DNA from: Entomortierella parvispora
Taxonomy: Eukaryota; Mortierellomycota; Mortierellomycetes; Mortierellales; Mortierellaceae
Length of the DNA: 64,000 bases
Reading direction: 5' to 3'
Assembly: GCA_963573315.1 (NCBI GenBank)
Contig: OY752143.1
Coordinates: forward strand, 868,001-932,000
In this document: in pieces, positions 45,937 to 57,742 of the stretch
How positions within the stretch are numbered: position 1 is the first letter of the stretch
How the letters are laid out: every line of letters begins with the position of its first letter
The notes under the pieces: generated by a model
Seen by the model: only the letters and a program-made list of their open reading frames with translations
Databases searched by the model: none
Told to the model about the DNA's origin: nothing
Position numbers and translations under genes: made by a program

Positions 45937-46245
45937 CTACTTGGGTGGATTACCCTTGACGCATTTTGAGGTGCAGAGGCAAAAGTTCTGGACACAATAG
46001 CCACCAGAGCAAGTGCCGCAACGTGGTCCACCTGGAGGGCAAGTGACACATGCAACAGAGTCTAGGTATGATTCCATGAACAGTGAAGTGTCAGAGTGTA
46101 GCAGTCGGGCAATTGATGGTCTTATCGTCACAGCATTCGCCAATGACATACCTGGGACAACTGCAGCCTCGGCGCTGGACACGACCACGAGAAGAATGAT
46201 CATGATAAGGAAGAGGAGGGGAGCGAAGGCTTTTGTGGAATGCAT
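45937..46245 (-). CDS. Eight-cysteine small secreted protein, copy F
   Basis: Two exons (46152-46245, 45937-46061) with a 90-bp phase-1 intron give 72 residues. Signal peptide MHSTKAFAPLLFLIMIILLV, ending SAEAAVVP. The mature part carries the eight cysteines as C-x2-C-x6-C-x2-C-x4-C-x4-C-x-C-x3-C and ends VKGNPPK. A TATA-like cttaaataaag lies on the minus strand at about 46299-46309. The unspliced frame is open from 46560 to 45937, which hides the intron; the spliced form is preferred because it restores the family's exon plan. Confidence 0.82.
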   Translation of the reverse strand: MHSTKAFAPLLFLIMIILLVVVSSAEAAVVPGMSLANAVTIRPSIARLLHSDTSLFMESYLDSVACVTCPPGGPRCGTCSGGYCVQNFCLCTSKCVKGNPPK

Positions 46246-46804
46246 TTTTTTGGAGGGCAATGGAAGGATGTTCTGAGAATTTTTCGGTGGGAAATGGTCT
46301 TTATTTAAGCAAAATCTTGAGAGAATCGACTCTGGCCAATTCAAAAAACTATTAAACCCTGCAAGGAGAGTAGAAACTGAGGCTGCCGCCTCCCTTTTGC
46401 TCCGTATCCTTGTACGTATCATTAGGCAAACCTGAAATTGAAGTGAGCACAATGGCCGGCTGTTGCACTGTGAAGTCGTGCGTTCCCAAAAACAATTGTA
46501 ACAGGAGGGACAAAACATTGAGAGTCGACTTTTCTGTTTTTTGAGGGCCGTTCCCCTCAACTGGGTTCGATTCTCCTACCCATCCTCAGTCGCTAAACCT
46601 CTCCAAACAGCAGTTCTTAGACGACTGAGGGAAACAAAGCAAGTGAAGATTCCAGTCACGTGATATTTGCCGACTGCGGCTGTGCTCCGCCTGCAGCCAT
46701 GGGGCGAACTTCCCTTCCCTTCTTTTCTTTCTCATTCCCCTCATTCATTCATTCCTCCATCACTTTGACCGCCGCAGCAACGCAATTACAAGCAACCCAG
46801 AGCA
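46246..46804. other. Divergent intergenic region at the right edge of the cluster
   Basis: Separates copy F (minus) from the NAE1-type gene (plus). A T-arm-like gggttcgattctc at about 46562 is not part of a tRNA (see rejected items). C/T-rich DNA precedes the ATG at 46805. Confidence 0.5.
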
Positions 46805-49200
46805 ATGGACGCCAAGACACAGAAATACGACCGACAGCTCAGGTACAGCATGCTTCAATGGACCAGCATACGCGACTTTAGCATGACGCGACAAATGTCG
46901 ACTGCGGACGTGAACAAACATCCAGACACTGACAAGACGCCTCGTTTACTATTGTTTGGTTATTACGCTACAGACTGTGGGGAAACAATGGACAGGTGGC
47001 CCTGGAGTCGGCCCATATCCTTTTGGTGAACGCGTCGGCCGTTGGCTGTGAAATTCTCAAGAACATGGTCCTTCCAGGTATCGTAGAATAGCAAAGCCCG
47101 AGAACGACGATTGCCCTCAGGTTGAGGAAGGCAAACGAAAAGTCCACGGCGGTTCGTCCTTTAACCCGAGGATTTCGATCGATTTTATTTCGATTAGGCA
47201 TCGGTCAGTTTACCATAGTTGATGCAGGACAGGTGACGCTGAATGACATTGGATCCAACTTTTTCCTGGATGCCGAGAGTTTGGGAAAGTCTAGAGCTGA
47301 GAGGGCTTTTGAGCTTCTTGAAGAGCTGAACGAGGATGTGCAAGGACACTGGGTTGCCAAGGACATCCACTCAATCCTGACCGAGGAGCCCAACTATCTG
47401 TCCCGGTTCAATGTCGTCATTGTTTCCAACGTGTCACAGTCGTCCGCTAGAAAACTGGCTCATCTTTGCTCAAAGGACACGACCTTTGTCTGGGTCAAGA
47501 CTGTAGGGCTTATTGGACAGGCCAGAATTGCTATCTCTGAGCATGTTAGTAAGTATCCTGAGAACCGATGCTTGTGGTTGTGCCTCCTATAATGAAACCA
47601 GACTCGAATGTACCTTGCTTATTGTTACTTCTCTTTGATAGTTGTGGAGAGTCACCCGGATAACGTCGCAGATCTCCGCATTGACAGTCCTTTCCCTGAA
47701 CTCGCCTCTTATGCAACCTCTTTTAACTTCAACACGGCGGATAGTATGGAGTTTGGCCATATTCCATATGTGGCTATTCTGCTAAAGTACATGGAAGAGT
47801 GGAAGCAAGCAGTAAGTGTTCCAAGCGGAGCAAAGGACTGGCCATGGTCCTTGATTGTTTTCATTGATCCGTATTTACTTTGACAATTGCTATAGCATGA
47901 TGGCAAGATTCCCTCGACTTATGCCGAAAAAAACCAGCTCAAAGCCAATATTCGTGCAGGAATGCGCTCTCCTGATGACGAGAACTTCGATGAGGCTATC
48001 AACTCTGTATTGCGTTCCTGCCAAGCCACAGTCGTCCCCAGTTCTATCAAGGAGATTTTCAAAGATGAGAAGTGCGAGAACCTGACTGCGAACGTAAGAC
48101 TGGCTGTATCCTGTTTGATCCATGTTTATAGGCCCCTTCTGCTGCGCTGGAAATAACCCTCTTTTAATTTTCATTGTTTGGTTTTGATCCGTGTTTTTGT
48201 AGTCTTCCTCCTTCTGGATCATCTTGCGCGCCGTTCGAGATTTTGTGGATGATAACGGAAAGAGCTCCGGATTGCTGCCATTGTCGGGAACCATTCCAGA
48301 TATGAAGGCCCAGACAGACAGCTACGTAACGCTGCAGAGCATGTACGGTTTAGTTTGGATTCTCCATTCTTGGGACGTCCTTAGGTTTTTACACTCGTGC
48401 TGACATTTATTTAATGTTGTAGTTACAAGACCAAGTCTAAGCAAGATGTCGAAGAGGTTACCAAGAACGTGAACTCGATCTTGGAGAGGATCGGAAGGGC
48501 TCCTGGATCCATTGCCAGTCAGGAAATCGAGAGCTTTTGCAAATTCTCTGCCTTCTTGAAGGTGATTCGCTACCGCAACCTTGAGGAGGAGTACCAACAA
48601 CCCAAGACAAAGCAGATTGGTAAGAAAACATGCCTCACTTCCATGAGTAGTTAGGGGGTAGGGGGTTGAGCTGATATCTTAAGACACCAAGTCATTAACT
48701 TTGATGTCAATGCTTTTGATAACACAAATAGCATCTTGGCTTGGAGATTCGGAATCAGTCTTCCCATACTATGTACTCTTGCGAGCATCGGATGCGTTCT
48801 ATGAGCAAGAGGGCCGATACCCAGGCGAAGGCTCAAGCGATGAGGGACGATGGGAAGAGGAGGATGTTCCAAAGCTTCATTCGCTGGTCGGGGCCCTGTT
48901 GCAATCCTGGGGAGTGGAAAGTGACACCGTGTCCAGGGAATTGACATATGAAATGTAAGTTTATACAGTGGTGTCCTCCTGAATCGTTTTGCTATGGCTA
49001 GAGGTGAATTTGGTGCTGACAAGTTCATTTTTATGAATAGCTGCCGATATGGTAATGGCGCTATCCACAACATTGCGTCATTCATGGGCGGCGTTGTGAG
49101 CCAGGAGATCATCAAGTTGATCACACACCAGTATATCCCCATGGACAACACCTTTATCTTTGACGGTGCTCGTTCAGTTTCTGGCGTCTTTTCTTTGTAG
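46805..49200 (+). CDS. ULA1: NEDD8-activating enzyme E1 regulatory subunit
   Basis: Nine exons (46805-46842, 46974-47077, 47198-47548, 47642-47811, 47896-48093, 48203-48342, 48423-48619, 48732-48954, 49041-49200) join to 526 residues, close to the usual size. It starts [20 protein letters not shown], the standard opening of E1 adenylation half-domains, and continues with [19 protein letters not shown] and [20 protein letters not shown]. Later parts ([14 protein letters not shown]-like [33 protein letters not shown]) match NAE1/APPBP1. As in that subunit, no catalytic Cys domain is present; it pairs with Uba3 to activate NEDD8/Rub1 for cullins. The gene is the most intron-dense here, and its 3' end converges on RSE1 with 163 bp between stop codons. 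Confidence 0.93.
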
Positions 49201-49363
49201 GGTTGCTGCTGTAACTCTGCATAAAAAAACAAAAACAAAACAAGAAACTAGTAAAGACAGAGTTGTCTCCTCTCTTTTTCTTCCCTTCGTGATTGATATT
49301 CTCCTTTTTTATGATTATTGTCTAACATGTCCGCCCAGCCCTCAAAGGTGAGTGTGATGATAA

Positions 49364-52300
49364 CTAAATGGCTCGGATACGCATGTCCTCAATCTTCTTC
49401 TGAATCTCGGCTGGCGTCCTGTCCAATTCCTCTGCAATCATCCTCTTTTTGTCACCAGACAGCAGGTTGTATTGCTCGCACATGTCACCGTCGACAGTGC
49501 CCTATAGAAAATAAAACAATGAAAAAAGATTAATCTCAAGCCATGGGTAGTCGTTGAGGAAGATGCTACTCGCATTTAAACGAGGTTGATTACCTTGACT
49601 GGGACATGATATCCACGGTAGCTCAAGTGATCACGACCAGCAAGAGGTGGCATCTCATTACGCATGTGCATCTCCAGAGTCTGGAAGAAATCGATATCTT
49701 CTTTGGTCTGGAAGGGGATGAAGATACCCACGCCGCCCATAAGAGATGTGTACAGGATCATTTCTCTACCGCCGGCAACAAAGCTCGTCTTGGCCAAGGA
49801 GGTCAGGATGTCGCCGATATGGTAGTGTGCAACCAGATCCACCTTGTGAGCTGCTCCATGCAGGTATCCCTTTCCGACCGATTTTGATCCGGCTTCATCC
49901 TCATCAATTTCCTGTGAGAGGTTGGCGGGCAACCTGGAGACGAAAAAGTTGCCAAATTTGTCTCCAGCGGCCACAGTGTCATAATCGATCATGGCCGAGC
50001 AGGTAATCCAGCGAGGCGCCTTATCGTCTGCAAAGACCACAATCTTGTTTTCTGAAGCCACATACGACGCGTAGTGGATCGATTCCTGAACATCTCCGAT
50101 GACGATACGCCCTCCTTGGTTGTGAAGTGTGACAATGCCAGTTGGGATCGCTCGACTCTCGCACTTGCGCAACAATTTGCGTTTACCGAGATCGTAAATG
50201 CGCAAGGCTTTGCCCACTCCAGCTAGCAAGCGTCCCTGGAAATGCAACAAGGCCTGAGGAACCTCATCCACGGGTGTTTTGTGAACAAGCTCCAGATCCC
50301 GACCATCGTTCACAAACTTGTAAATGTGAATAAAACCCGAAGACAACGACCGTGGCTGAAGATGAAGGTCAGCAGCCGTGCCGACAGCCAGGAACATCTG
50401 ATCAGCTTCAACAGCAAAGTTGAGAACTGCAACACTCAGAGCCGCCTCGTTCTGAGATAATTCAAGCTGGAACGTTGTTGTCGCCTGAATGGGGTCAATG
50501 ATTCGAATCAGAGATGCCCACCGTCCGGGTTTCGATCTGGTGTGGCCGAACACCACAGGATCCAAAGACTCTTCTTCTTCCTGCTCGAATCCAAGGGCCT
50601 TGAGCTTCTTCTTTTTCTCCTGGCTCGAGTATGTGTTGTGGTCGGTCTCAATCACAGCAATGGTCTTATGGATGGGGTTGACAACAAATCGGCGGGGAGT
50701 ATAGGTCAAAGGAATTGGCGTCTCGTTAAATACTTGTCCGAACTTCTCGATAGTGAAGATCTTGAGAGCGTTGCCTGCAATTGCTACAACTCCTTCAAGG
50801 CATTGCTCTGATGTGAAGCTAGTCGCGAATTCCAAGGTCTCGTATGACAGAGGATTCAAGTGGATACGAGATTGCATCTGGTAACTCAACCAAGGTCGGC
50901 TTGAAAGCGCCAATACTGCTGGGTTTCCTGCCATGTTCAACTCGAAAAGCTTGACAGCCTTTGCTCCCAAGAATCTTGTCCTGGTGTCTGACAACTGGCC
51001 TGTCGTCTGGTCAAGGACAGTCCTCAGCAAGACTCCATTCTGAAGGCCGATGTTCAGGTAAAGTGTTGAGAGAGACCCTTCCGAGATTTGATCCGGCATG
51101 TCAATCATCACTAAGGACTCTGGTACGGCAGAAATGGCTTGCATACTTAGAGGCTCCAAGCATGTCGTGGCATCCAAGCTCAAGATCCTGACAGTGTTAT
51201 CGTCACACCCAACAGCCAAAAAGCGGACACGTCTACGCCCAACAGGCAATGGCTGAATACTCAAACACGTCACGTTGCTAGTCATCTCTCTCCGCACATG
51301 AGATTCGCTGAGGTTGCCGCTCTCATCCACCTCAAAGTAAACGAGCTCACCTCCAGTAAGCGCGATGACAACTTGCTGGCGATTTGTTGCAGCTCGCACG
51401 ATGGAACGTCCACCGGGAGCACGCCATTCCGTGACTTGCTTGTTAGCACGAATATGACGAATGCCCTGTGGATAAATTTGAAGCAAAGCATCCTGTCCAA
51501 GTTGCTGCACTGCAATAGTTGGAGTTGTTGCCAGAAATCCAGTATCCGTGACCTCTTCCACAGTTTCTCCAATCGACAAAACCAGCGTGGCGTTTGAGAA
51601 CGACACAATGATATACTGATCATAGAGGTCATCGGCCGTCAGTCGAGTTGTCCAGACAGCAGTTGGGTTGGCTGGCAAAGGCGATACTGCCATCTCTGTA
51701 ACCTCCAATCCATGACGCAATATTCTCATTGTTGACCGAGATCCCCGTCCACACAGTGCATAGATCTGAGGAGTGTCCTCATCAGTAAGGTTAAGGACCT
51801 AGTAGAAAGAAAATGTGGGAGGTGAGTGTATATTTTCACGACATAAAAGGATCTAATGGATAAAGTACAAAACCCAATACCTTTGCGTCTGTCAAGGGTG
51901 ACATGCTGGCAAGTTCATCCACCAGCAACAAGTTCTCCAAGGGTCTAGGCTTGAAATACACAGTTGTCTCCAGTCGTCCTCCATCGTCGCTCATGAAGTC
52001 ACTACTTGAGTACTCTGGAGTGTCATCATCATCGCCCAACTTCTCAAATTGATAAAAATGACTAAAAGCAAAGAGGTTTGGTTAGAGCTCAAGACATCCT
52101 AGTCAATCTCAACAGTGCTACAATGTGGTGTGGGCTTACTGGTTTCCAAACTCGCTAGCGACAAACAAAAATCCGCTCTTCAAAATACAGAGTCCCGCCG
52201 CAACCGATACTGTATCGAAATATTTGATCTTGATCTCATTCACAGTGTCGCCCTGATAGTCAATCGTGACTTTATACAAGTCACCCTCTTCGCTTTGGAG

Positions 52301-53584
52301 CAGCAGGAAGAAAGAGTTCTGCCGTTATCAAAGAAGTTATAGCGTTAGCGCGTGAAATATTGGTTAGATCTTTCCATAATATCATCCACTTCATGACCAT
52401 ACCTTCATCTTATGAACCACACCCGAAACGATCAGTAATCCTCGATTTTTATCTTCCAGTGGGTTCTCCCGACGGGGTATAGGTACTGTCAATGTGGCGT
52501 GTCCAATGTGCTTGTAAGTAATATAATTTTCGGAGCATACAAGCACTCCGGATGGTCCGTCTGTACCGCCAGGAACTACTCCCCAAAAAATCAAGAGTCT
52601 GGGTTAAATTCACGATATCAACTGGATATTACAAAAAGCTCAACCAATCCTGTGCAGCTAAGTACCTGCAAGTAGCATATTCGACTTTGGATCAACAGCT
52701 TCGCTCCATTTCCGAACGACATGGTTCAAGCCGAGATCAAGCTCATAGTAAGTCAGCATCTTCTCTGTCTCCTTAAGTGCCTCTCCTGTTGGATCCTGAT
52801 CAGCCTCAGTATAATCGACCTCCAGACAGGCAAAGATTGGGTTCTCAAAGCCAACATCGACTCCTGTGCAGTAATGAACAACCGTATGGGCCTTATGAGC
52901 CTCCAGTGGTGATCCAATGGTCAATCGAGCCGCCATATCTCTGTTCAAGATGTATACAAGCTTCTGCTTTTCCAAGGATCCTATAAGAGATTTGTCAAGA
53001 CAATTAGTTTTCTACTCAAGAACTTTGGCTGTTTACGCTGCACCCCCAAAGCGCAGCGCATTTGAGGTCCATGTTACTCACCGATCATAACTGCACGGCC
53101 TTTGGGATCCGTAGCCAGGTACTGTCCGGGAACAATTCTGCGGCATCCTGACTTTCCAAACGTTTCCTGGTGGACCTTCTCAAACACATTCTTCACAGGG
53201 TTGTATTCCAGAATGACGATTCGTCCAGAGTCCGAGCCAATGACGATGAAGTCTATGCAGAAGAGCACATTGCGGGTTTAAAAAAAAGATGTTGATCAGT
53301 CCCCTTTGTCGCCATGAACAGAACAGGTGGGAGTTCTAACCAGGCGTGAAGCACGAACCTTTAGAAGCTCCAGTAAGTCGAAAGGAGGCAAGGGAACGAA
53401 TGACGCCAAAGACTTCGTGTGACAGTACGGAATGGACCTTGCCAGTGGTAGTGTCAGGTCGGAGCAGCTCGATCCTGGAGACATGGGAGACGATCAGCTC
53501 TTGAGGCTTTGCGCCCGAGAAGTTTCCTAGAATGGCCTGGTTGATGGCATTTGGCGCCTGCAGGGTCAGGTTGTACAGGAACAT
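49364..53584 (-). CDS. RSE1: Splicing factor 3B subunit 3 (Rse1/SAP130)
   Basis: Eight exons (53359-53584, 53082-53252, 52666-52980, 52403-52578, 52140-52318, 51881-52061, 49594-51798, 49364-49501) give 1196 residues, the length expected for this U2 snRNP subunit. It opens [20 protein letters not shown]. It also has [52 protein letters not shown]-like [20 protein letters not shown] and, near the end, [15 protein letters not shown]. These mark the three-propeller MMS1/CPSF_A family and SF3B3 rather than DDB1 or CPSF1. Its role is in branch-site recognition by SF3b. The large seventh exon (2205 bp) carries most of the second half. All splice sites are GT-AG. Confidence 0.95.
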
Positions 53585-53980
53585 GTCGCGGGGATGTATG
53601 GCAAGCGCAGGCGAATCTCTGTCTCGACGGCAGCTGGATGGGTGATGGGTCTGGTCTTCTTGCCTGCGCGAGTCGAGTCGGTCAAAGTCAATGACGGCTG
53701 GTCGACTTGCAGATGCAGCGCCTTCGCTGCGATCTGCACTTTTTTGGACACGTCACCGAAGTGGGAGATCGCGGAATTAACGGTCACGTCCTTCGCTCGT
53801 CTTCTTGTGCAGCCTCCATTCATTATTCATTCATTCCTCGCTCTCGCTGGCCCTCGATCCCCAATAGTCATTAATCGCAGCTCCCTAACCTCACTCTCCC
53901 TCTTCCTCCTCTACCTTTTTCCTTCTGGTAAGATATGGTTTGTTGCAATCGAACAATGAAATCGCGTATGGGAAGGCTGC

Positions 53981-54561
53981 GACGCGCTACATTCGACTTC
54001 GCAGTTTGGTCACGCGAAGGCTGGGTGTACTTCCGTTGAGACAGCCGATGTGCGACTCGGGTCTTGCGACAGGCGAGTCTTCGGGACCCTGTTAGCGCCG
54101 GGCCTGGCCACGGTTGTATTTTGCCTTGCCTTGACTTCATCCTGAACGAGATAATGCTTTTGGTGAAAGTCATTGCCTTCTATCCTCATACTCATTCGAC
54201 CTTGGGTGTGCGATGGAAAGGCAAAGAGCTTTGCAGGATCCTTTTCTCTTGACTTCAGCTGTACCTAGAACAGAACTGTGTTTGTGACGCGCTACATTAC
54301 TTTGCAGTTTGGTCGCGCAAAGGCTGGGTGTACTTCCGTTGAGACAGCCGATGTGCGACTCGGGTCTTGCGACAGGCGAGTCTTCGGGACCCTGTTAGCG
54401 CCGGGCCTGGCCACGGTTGTATTTTGCCTTGCCTTGACTTCATCCTAAGCGAGATAATGCTTTTGGTGAAAGTCATTGCCTTCTATCCTCGTACTCATTC
54501 GACCTTGGGTGTGCGATGGAAAGACAAAGAGCTCTGCAGGATCCTTTTCTCTTGACTTCAG
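53981..54561. repeat. Direct repeat of 276-278 bp in two copies
   Basis: 53981-54258 and 54286-54561 are direct copies with few differences, separated by 27 bp (period about 303-305 bp). Each copy has a GC-rich core that can fold (gactcg ... cgagtc, and gggtc ... gaccc within about 60 bp). A 62-codon frame is preserved in both, but it reads like chance sequence. No terminal inverted repeats. It could be a duplicated non-coding RNA, a transposon end, or simple duplication. Confidence 0.8.
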
Positions 54562-54959
54562 ACATGCTCTGGCGGGACCTCTTTTTTTGTTTGGAATTGG
54601 AAAATAGAAATGTCATGTATTAACCCTTTCCGTAAGCTTACATAGAAACATGGGTGACGATTCCATCATGCTTTAGTCAAATAATTTGAATGTCGATAGG
54701 TCGAAAAAAGGTCCGCCGTTGACCTCTTCGAGTTTGAAGGGTTCTTTTACAGGCACCGGATAGTTGCCAGTAGGGTGTGGGGTGAAATGGTCCGAGAAAG
54801 AACAAAAACAAGCTGAGTGCCCGAGATGCGGATAGGAGGTTAAACCTCAAGTACAAGGCAAGTATTGGATCAACAGGCAACACATGGAGAAAAGGTAAAG
54901 TCCGTCTACCTTACACATTTTGGAGTACATGCACTTTCACCGGGGTTCATTGTTATTTA

Positions 54960-55380
54960 ATGCTTCTATTGTTTGTAGTTGCATATATTTCGGCGATACA
55001 ATGGGAGGGCCGTATTCAGTCGATTGCTAGCGCCAGAAGTAAATAGGATGAGGCCATTCGACGTCTCGATTTGAACAAAGCAAGACGCGTAGAGGCAGAT
55101 CGGCGGCGAGAAGATCATTGGACAACAAATTCGACAACAAAGGGCAACAATAAGACGCGTAGAGGCAGATCGGCTGCGAGAAGATCATTGGACAACAAAT
55201 TCGACAACAAAGGGCAATAATAAGACGTCAAAGCGGCCCCTCCTTCGGAAAAGCTACACCTGGGAACCTGGGACGGCACCTCTTGGGAACCAAAACTACT
55301 CCTCAAAAATGTCAAGGCATCGCTTGCAGAACTCGAGTGCAAACTTGAACCCTCTTCTTGAGGACAACGCGATGAACACG
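54960..55380 (+). pseudogene. Decayed coding fragment with internal 70-bp repeat
   Basis: Plus-strand frames interrupted by stops and shifts read IFRRYNGRAVFSRLLAP, then basic Arg/Lys-rich sequence twice (70-bp direct repeat, gacgcgtagaggcagatcgg at 55084 and 55154), then LHLGTWDGTSWEPKLLLKNV with ASLAELECKLEPSS before a stop. It looks like a dead member of a lineage-specific repeated gene family; function unknown. Confidence 0.4.
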
Positions 55381-55515
55381 GCCAGTTGTCGTTCCCGCCC
55401 CAGCAGAGCCACAAACAATCACCACCCCACCGCCTATGAGCAATCAATCAGACTCAGTGTAAGTTTTTTAATACCTTACGACGATTTCATTTTTTCTTCC
55501 TGTCCCTTACCATTG

Positions 55516-55600
55516 TAGTTGTCTTCACCATTCTAGTTGTCTTCACTATTCTAGTTGTCTTCACTATTCTAGTTGTCTTCACTATTCTAGTTGTCTTCAA
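55516..55600. repeat. 18-bp minisatellite, nearly five copies
   Basis: The unit tagttgtcttcactattc is repeated in direct succession four times (the first copy has one change, cacc for cact), with a partial fifth. Confidence 0.85.
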
Positions 55601-56272
55601 TAGGATTGCCATCCGTAGGATTAGGATAGTTTACAAGGTTACACATTCCATTTCTGTCAAAGGTGTAGCACAAGAACCTTGACAAGAACAGAGTTCTGAC
55701 AAGGTCAGGAAACACAAAGGCAACTGCGAATCAACCATGCTCAGGTAAATAACTGTGATTCCACTGCTACTTGACTACTTGATCATCTCTGATACTGTAC
55801 CCTGCTAATTCTGCTCAGGATGACGTACAACACATCCTGGAAGGGGATATGAACTCCCTCAAGCGCTTTTGGGGCTACAGAGATATTTGGGACGCAAAAA
55901 AACGCATCTTCTGAAAACCTCATTCACTGAACCGAAACAAGAGGATGAATAAAGATGCCGTTCATTGAAGGTGCTCCTTGAGACATGATGACATGAAGAA
56001 ATATCTTGTTTAAATTTGTAGCTCCAGTTAGAGAAGGAAATATTCAACTAGCTGTTTCTCGAGATCCATACACAATACCTAGTTTTTTTTTTGTGTGAGG
56101 TTGTTTTGTTAATTAGAATAGAGACCTGGCAAAAAAGATCCAATCCCATTTCTCGTATTGTTTTTTTAGGAGTAGTTTTGGACCCTTAATAAATTTGTCC
56201 GCGGCTCTGGCTGCTCAAGCGGCGTCCAAAAGGCACTCAAAATCCCTCCTGTGACAATCAGACCAACATCCC

Positions 56273-57742
56273 ATGTCAATCTCGCACATTAAGCGGAATG
56301 GAGCACCAGTCACTCGCAATGAGTACTCCATTCTGATCAACGTCTATCATCACCTTTCAGGCTCTGGGCCACTCCACCACTGCCGTAAAAAGCTGACTCC
56401 GCGCCAGCAGCTAGCTCTGGTAACTGGCGTTGGAACGCAAGTGGCACAAAACGCTATTCGACTTGCCATTCACAAGGAGGAGCCAGTCCAAATGACCATT
56501 GGACGCCCAAAGCTCACCATTGACGAGAGTTTGGGCGCAGCTATTCGGACTTTTATTCTCGAGAATAATATAGCCGGGATTCCTGTCACATCGTCTCTCA
56601 TCCTCAAGGAGTTGGAAGATAACCATGGTCTCTCCCTCAAGAAACGCACCCTCACACACTACCTCCTCCATCTTGGACTTACCTATGGGAAAGGCAATCG
56701 ACGCAATGTCTATCACGACAAACCAGCCATCATCAACTACCGCCATATCTACCTTGAGCGACGACTAGAAAATCTCAATGCTAAAGGGAACCCAATCATC
56801 CCCGAAGTTTTTTTGGACGAAAGTTATTGTCACCTGGATCACCACACAAAGTACACCTGGAAGCCGATTGGAGGAACTGTCAATGAGTCTGGCCGTAAGC
56901 CTATGGTCGTAATATTTGGCGCGTTTGTCGTATACCACAATGGACACAAGATGAAAGGAGAGATTGTGAAAAAAAGTATCTTGATCTGGCCGGTAGTTGG
57001 AAAGGCACGTGGACAGCAACATCAAGGTGGAAGGGGTCGAAAGGCTCGAGATAATGAGGATTGGAGCACGGTACCTGAATTCGTACGGGGAAGCGGCATT
57101 GCCCCGGATTTACATGATTACCATGGCAACTTCAATGCGGACCTGTTCGAACGCCTCTTCAACGAAATCTGCAAGACGCTCTCGGATGAATACGGTCCCT
57201 GTAATATCCATATGGATGGCGCCAAGTACCACGTACGTCAGAAAAACCCACCGCCGAAGAAGAGTTCGCCTCTTGCTGAGATTGTTCAATGGTTTGCGGA
57301 CAATGAGCTTCAACTGCCAACGCGTCCTAACGGTAGAGCTATGACGCGCTTGGGGCTTTTGGAAGAAATTGACAATATGAACATTCCTCCCGTGTATGCC
57401 TCCTATGAGATTGCGAATGAGCAGGGCCACACTATCATGAAGACACCCCCTTACCATTGCGAACTACAACCCATCGAGATGCTCTGGGGCATGGTCAAGA
57501 ATCCAATTGCCTTCAATCCAAACCTGAACGAGACGTGTCTTTCACTCAGAAATCGATTGCTCGAGGGGTTCGCGAAGACCAGCAGTGATCAGTTGGTCTC
57601 GATCTGGGAGAAGACTGTCAAGATTTGCAAGGACTACTGGGAACTCCATCAAAAAGATCTTGAAAGGAGCCAAGGAACGGACGACGATGGCAGCGACGAC
57701 GACGATGAGGAAGGAATTTTTTACTCCGATGACGATGATTAG
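56273..57742 (+). CDS. Intact DDE transposase (IS630/Tc1-like)
   Basis: One uninterrupted frame of 489 residues. A helix-turn-helix-like N-terminal part (with GRPKLTIDESLGAAIRTFIL and LKKRTLTHYLLHLGLTYG) precedes the catalytic core. The acidic triad is visible as VFLDESYCHLD (D182), NIHMDGAKYH (D315) and CELQPIEMLWGMVK (E402). Spacing between the second and third is about 86 residues, longer than the 34-37 of classical Tc1/mariner. A GGRGRK insert lies at about residue 250 and an Asp-rich tail ends the protein. I could not find terminal inverted repeats within 400 bp on either side, so the ends of the element are unknown. With all catalytic residues and no stops it may be recently active or domesticated. 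Confidence 0.8.
   Translation: MSISHIKRNGAPVTRNEYSILINVYHHLSGSGPLHHCRKKLTPRQQLALVTGVGTQVAQNAIRLAIHKEEPVQMTIGRPKLTIDESLGAAIRTFILENNIAGIPVTSSLILKELEDNHGLSLKKRTLTHYLLHLGLTYGKGNRRNVYHDKPAIINYRHIYLERRLENLNAKGNPIIPEVFLDESYCHLDHHTKYTWKPIGGTVNESGRKPMVVIFGAFVVYHNGHKMKGEIVKKSILIWPVVGKARGQQHQGGRGRKARDNEDWSTVPEFVRGSGIAPDLHDYHGNFNADLFERLFNEICKTLSDEYGPCNIHMDGAKYHVRQKNPPPKKSSPLAEIVQWFADNELQLPTRPNGRAMTRLGLLEEIDNMNIPPVYASYEIANEQGHTIMKTPPYHCELQPIEMLWGMVKNPIAFNPNLNETCLSLRNRLLEGFAKTSSDQLVSIWEKTVKICKDYWELHQKDLERSQGTDDDGSDDDDEEGIFYSDDDD

Larger units (their letters stand above)
53585..56272. other. Repeat-rich intergenic region
   Basis: Holds the tandem duplication (53981-54561), a decayed coding fragment (54960-55380) with a 70-bp direct repeat, an 18-bp minisatellite (55516-55600) and the upstream flank of the transposase gene. 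No intact gene. Confidence 0.55.

Noticed and set aside
46500-46580. tRNA-like T-arm (gggttcgattctc)
   Set aside because: No A-box, anticodon arm or acceptor stem can be formed at the proper distance upstream.
53981-54561. 62-codon frame conserved in both direct repeats
   Set aside because: It is conserved only because the DNA is duplicated; the peptide has no recognisable features.
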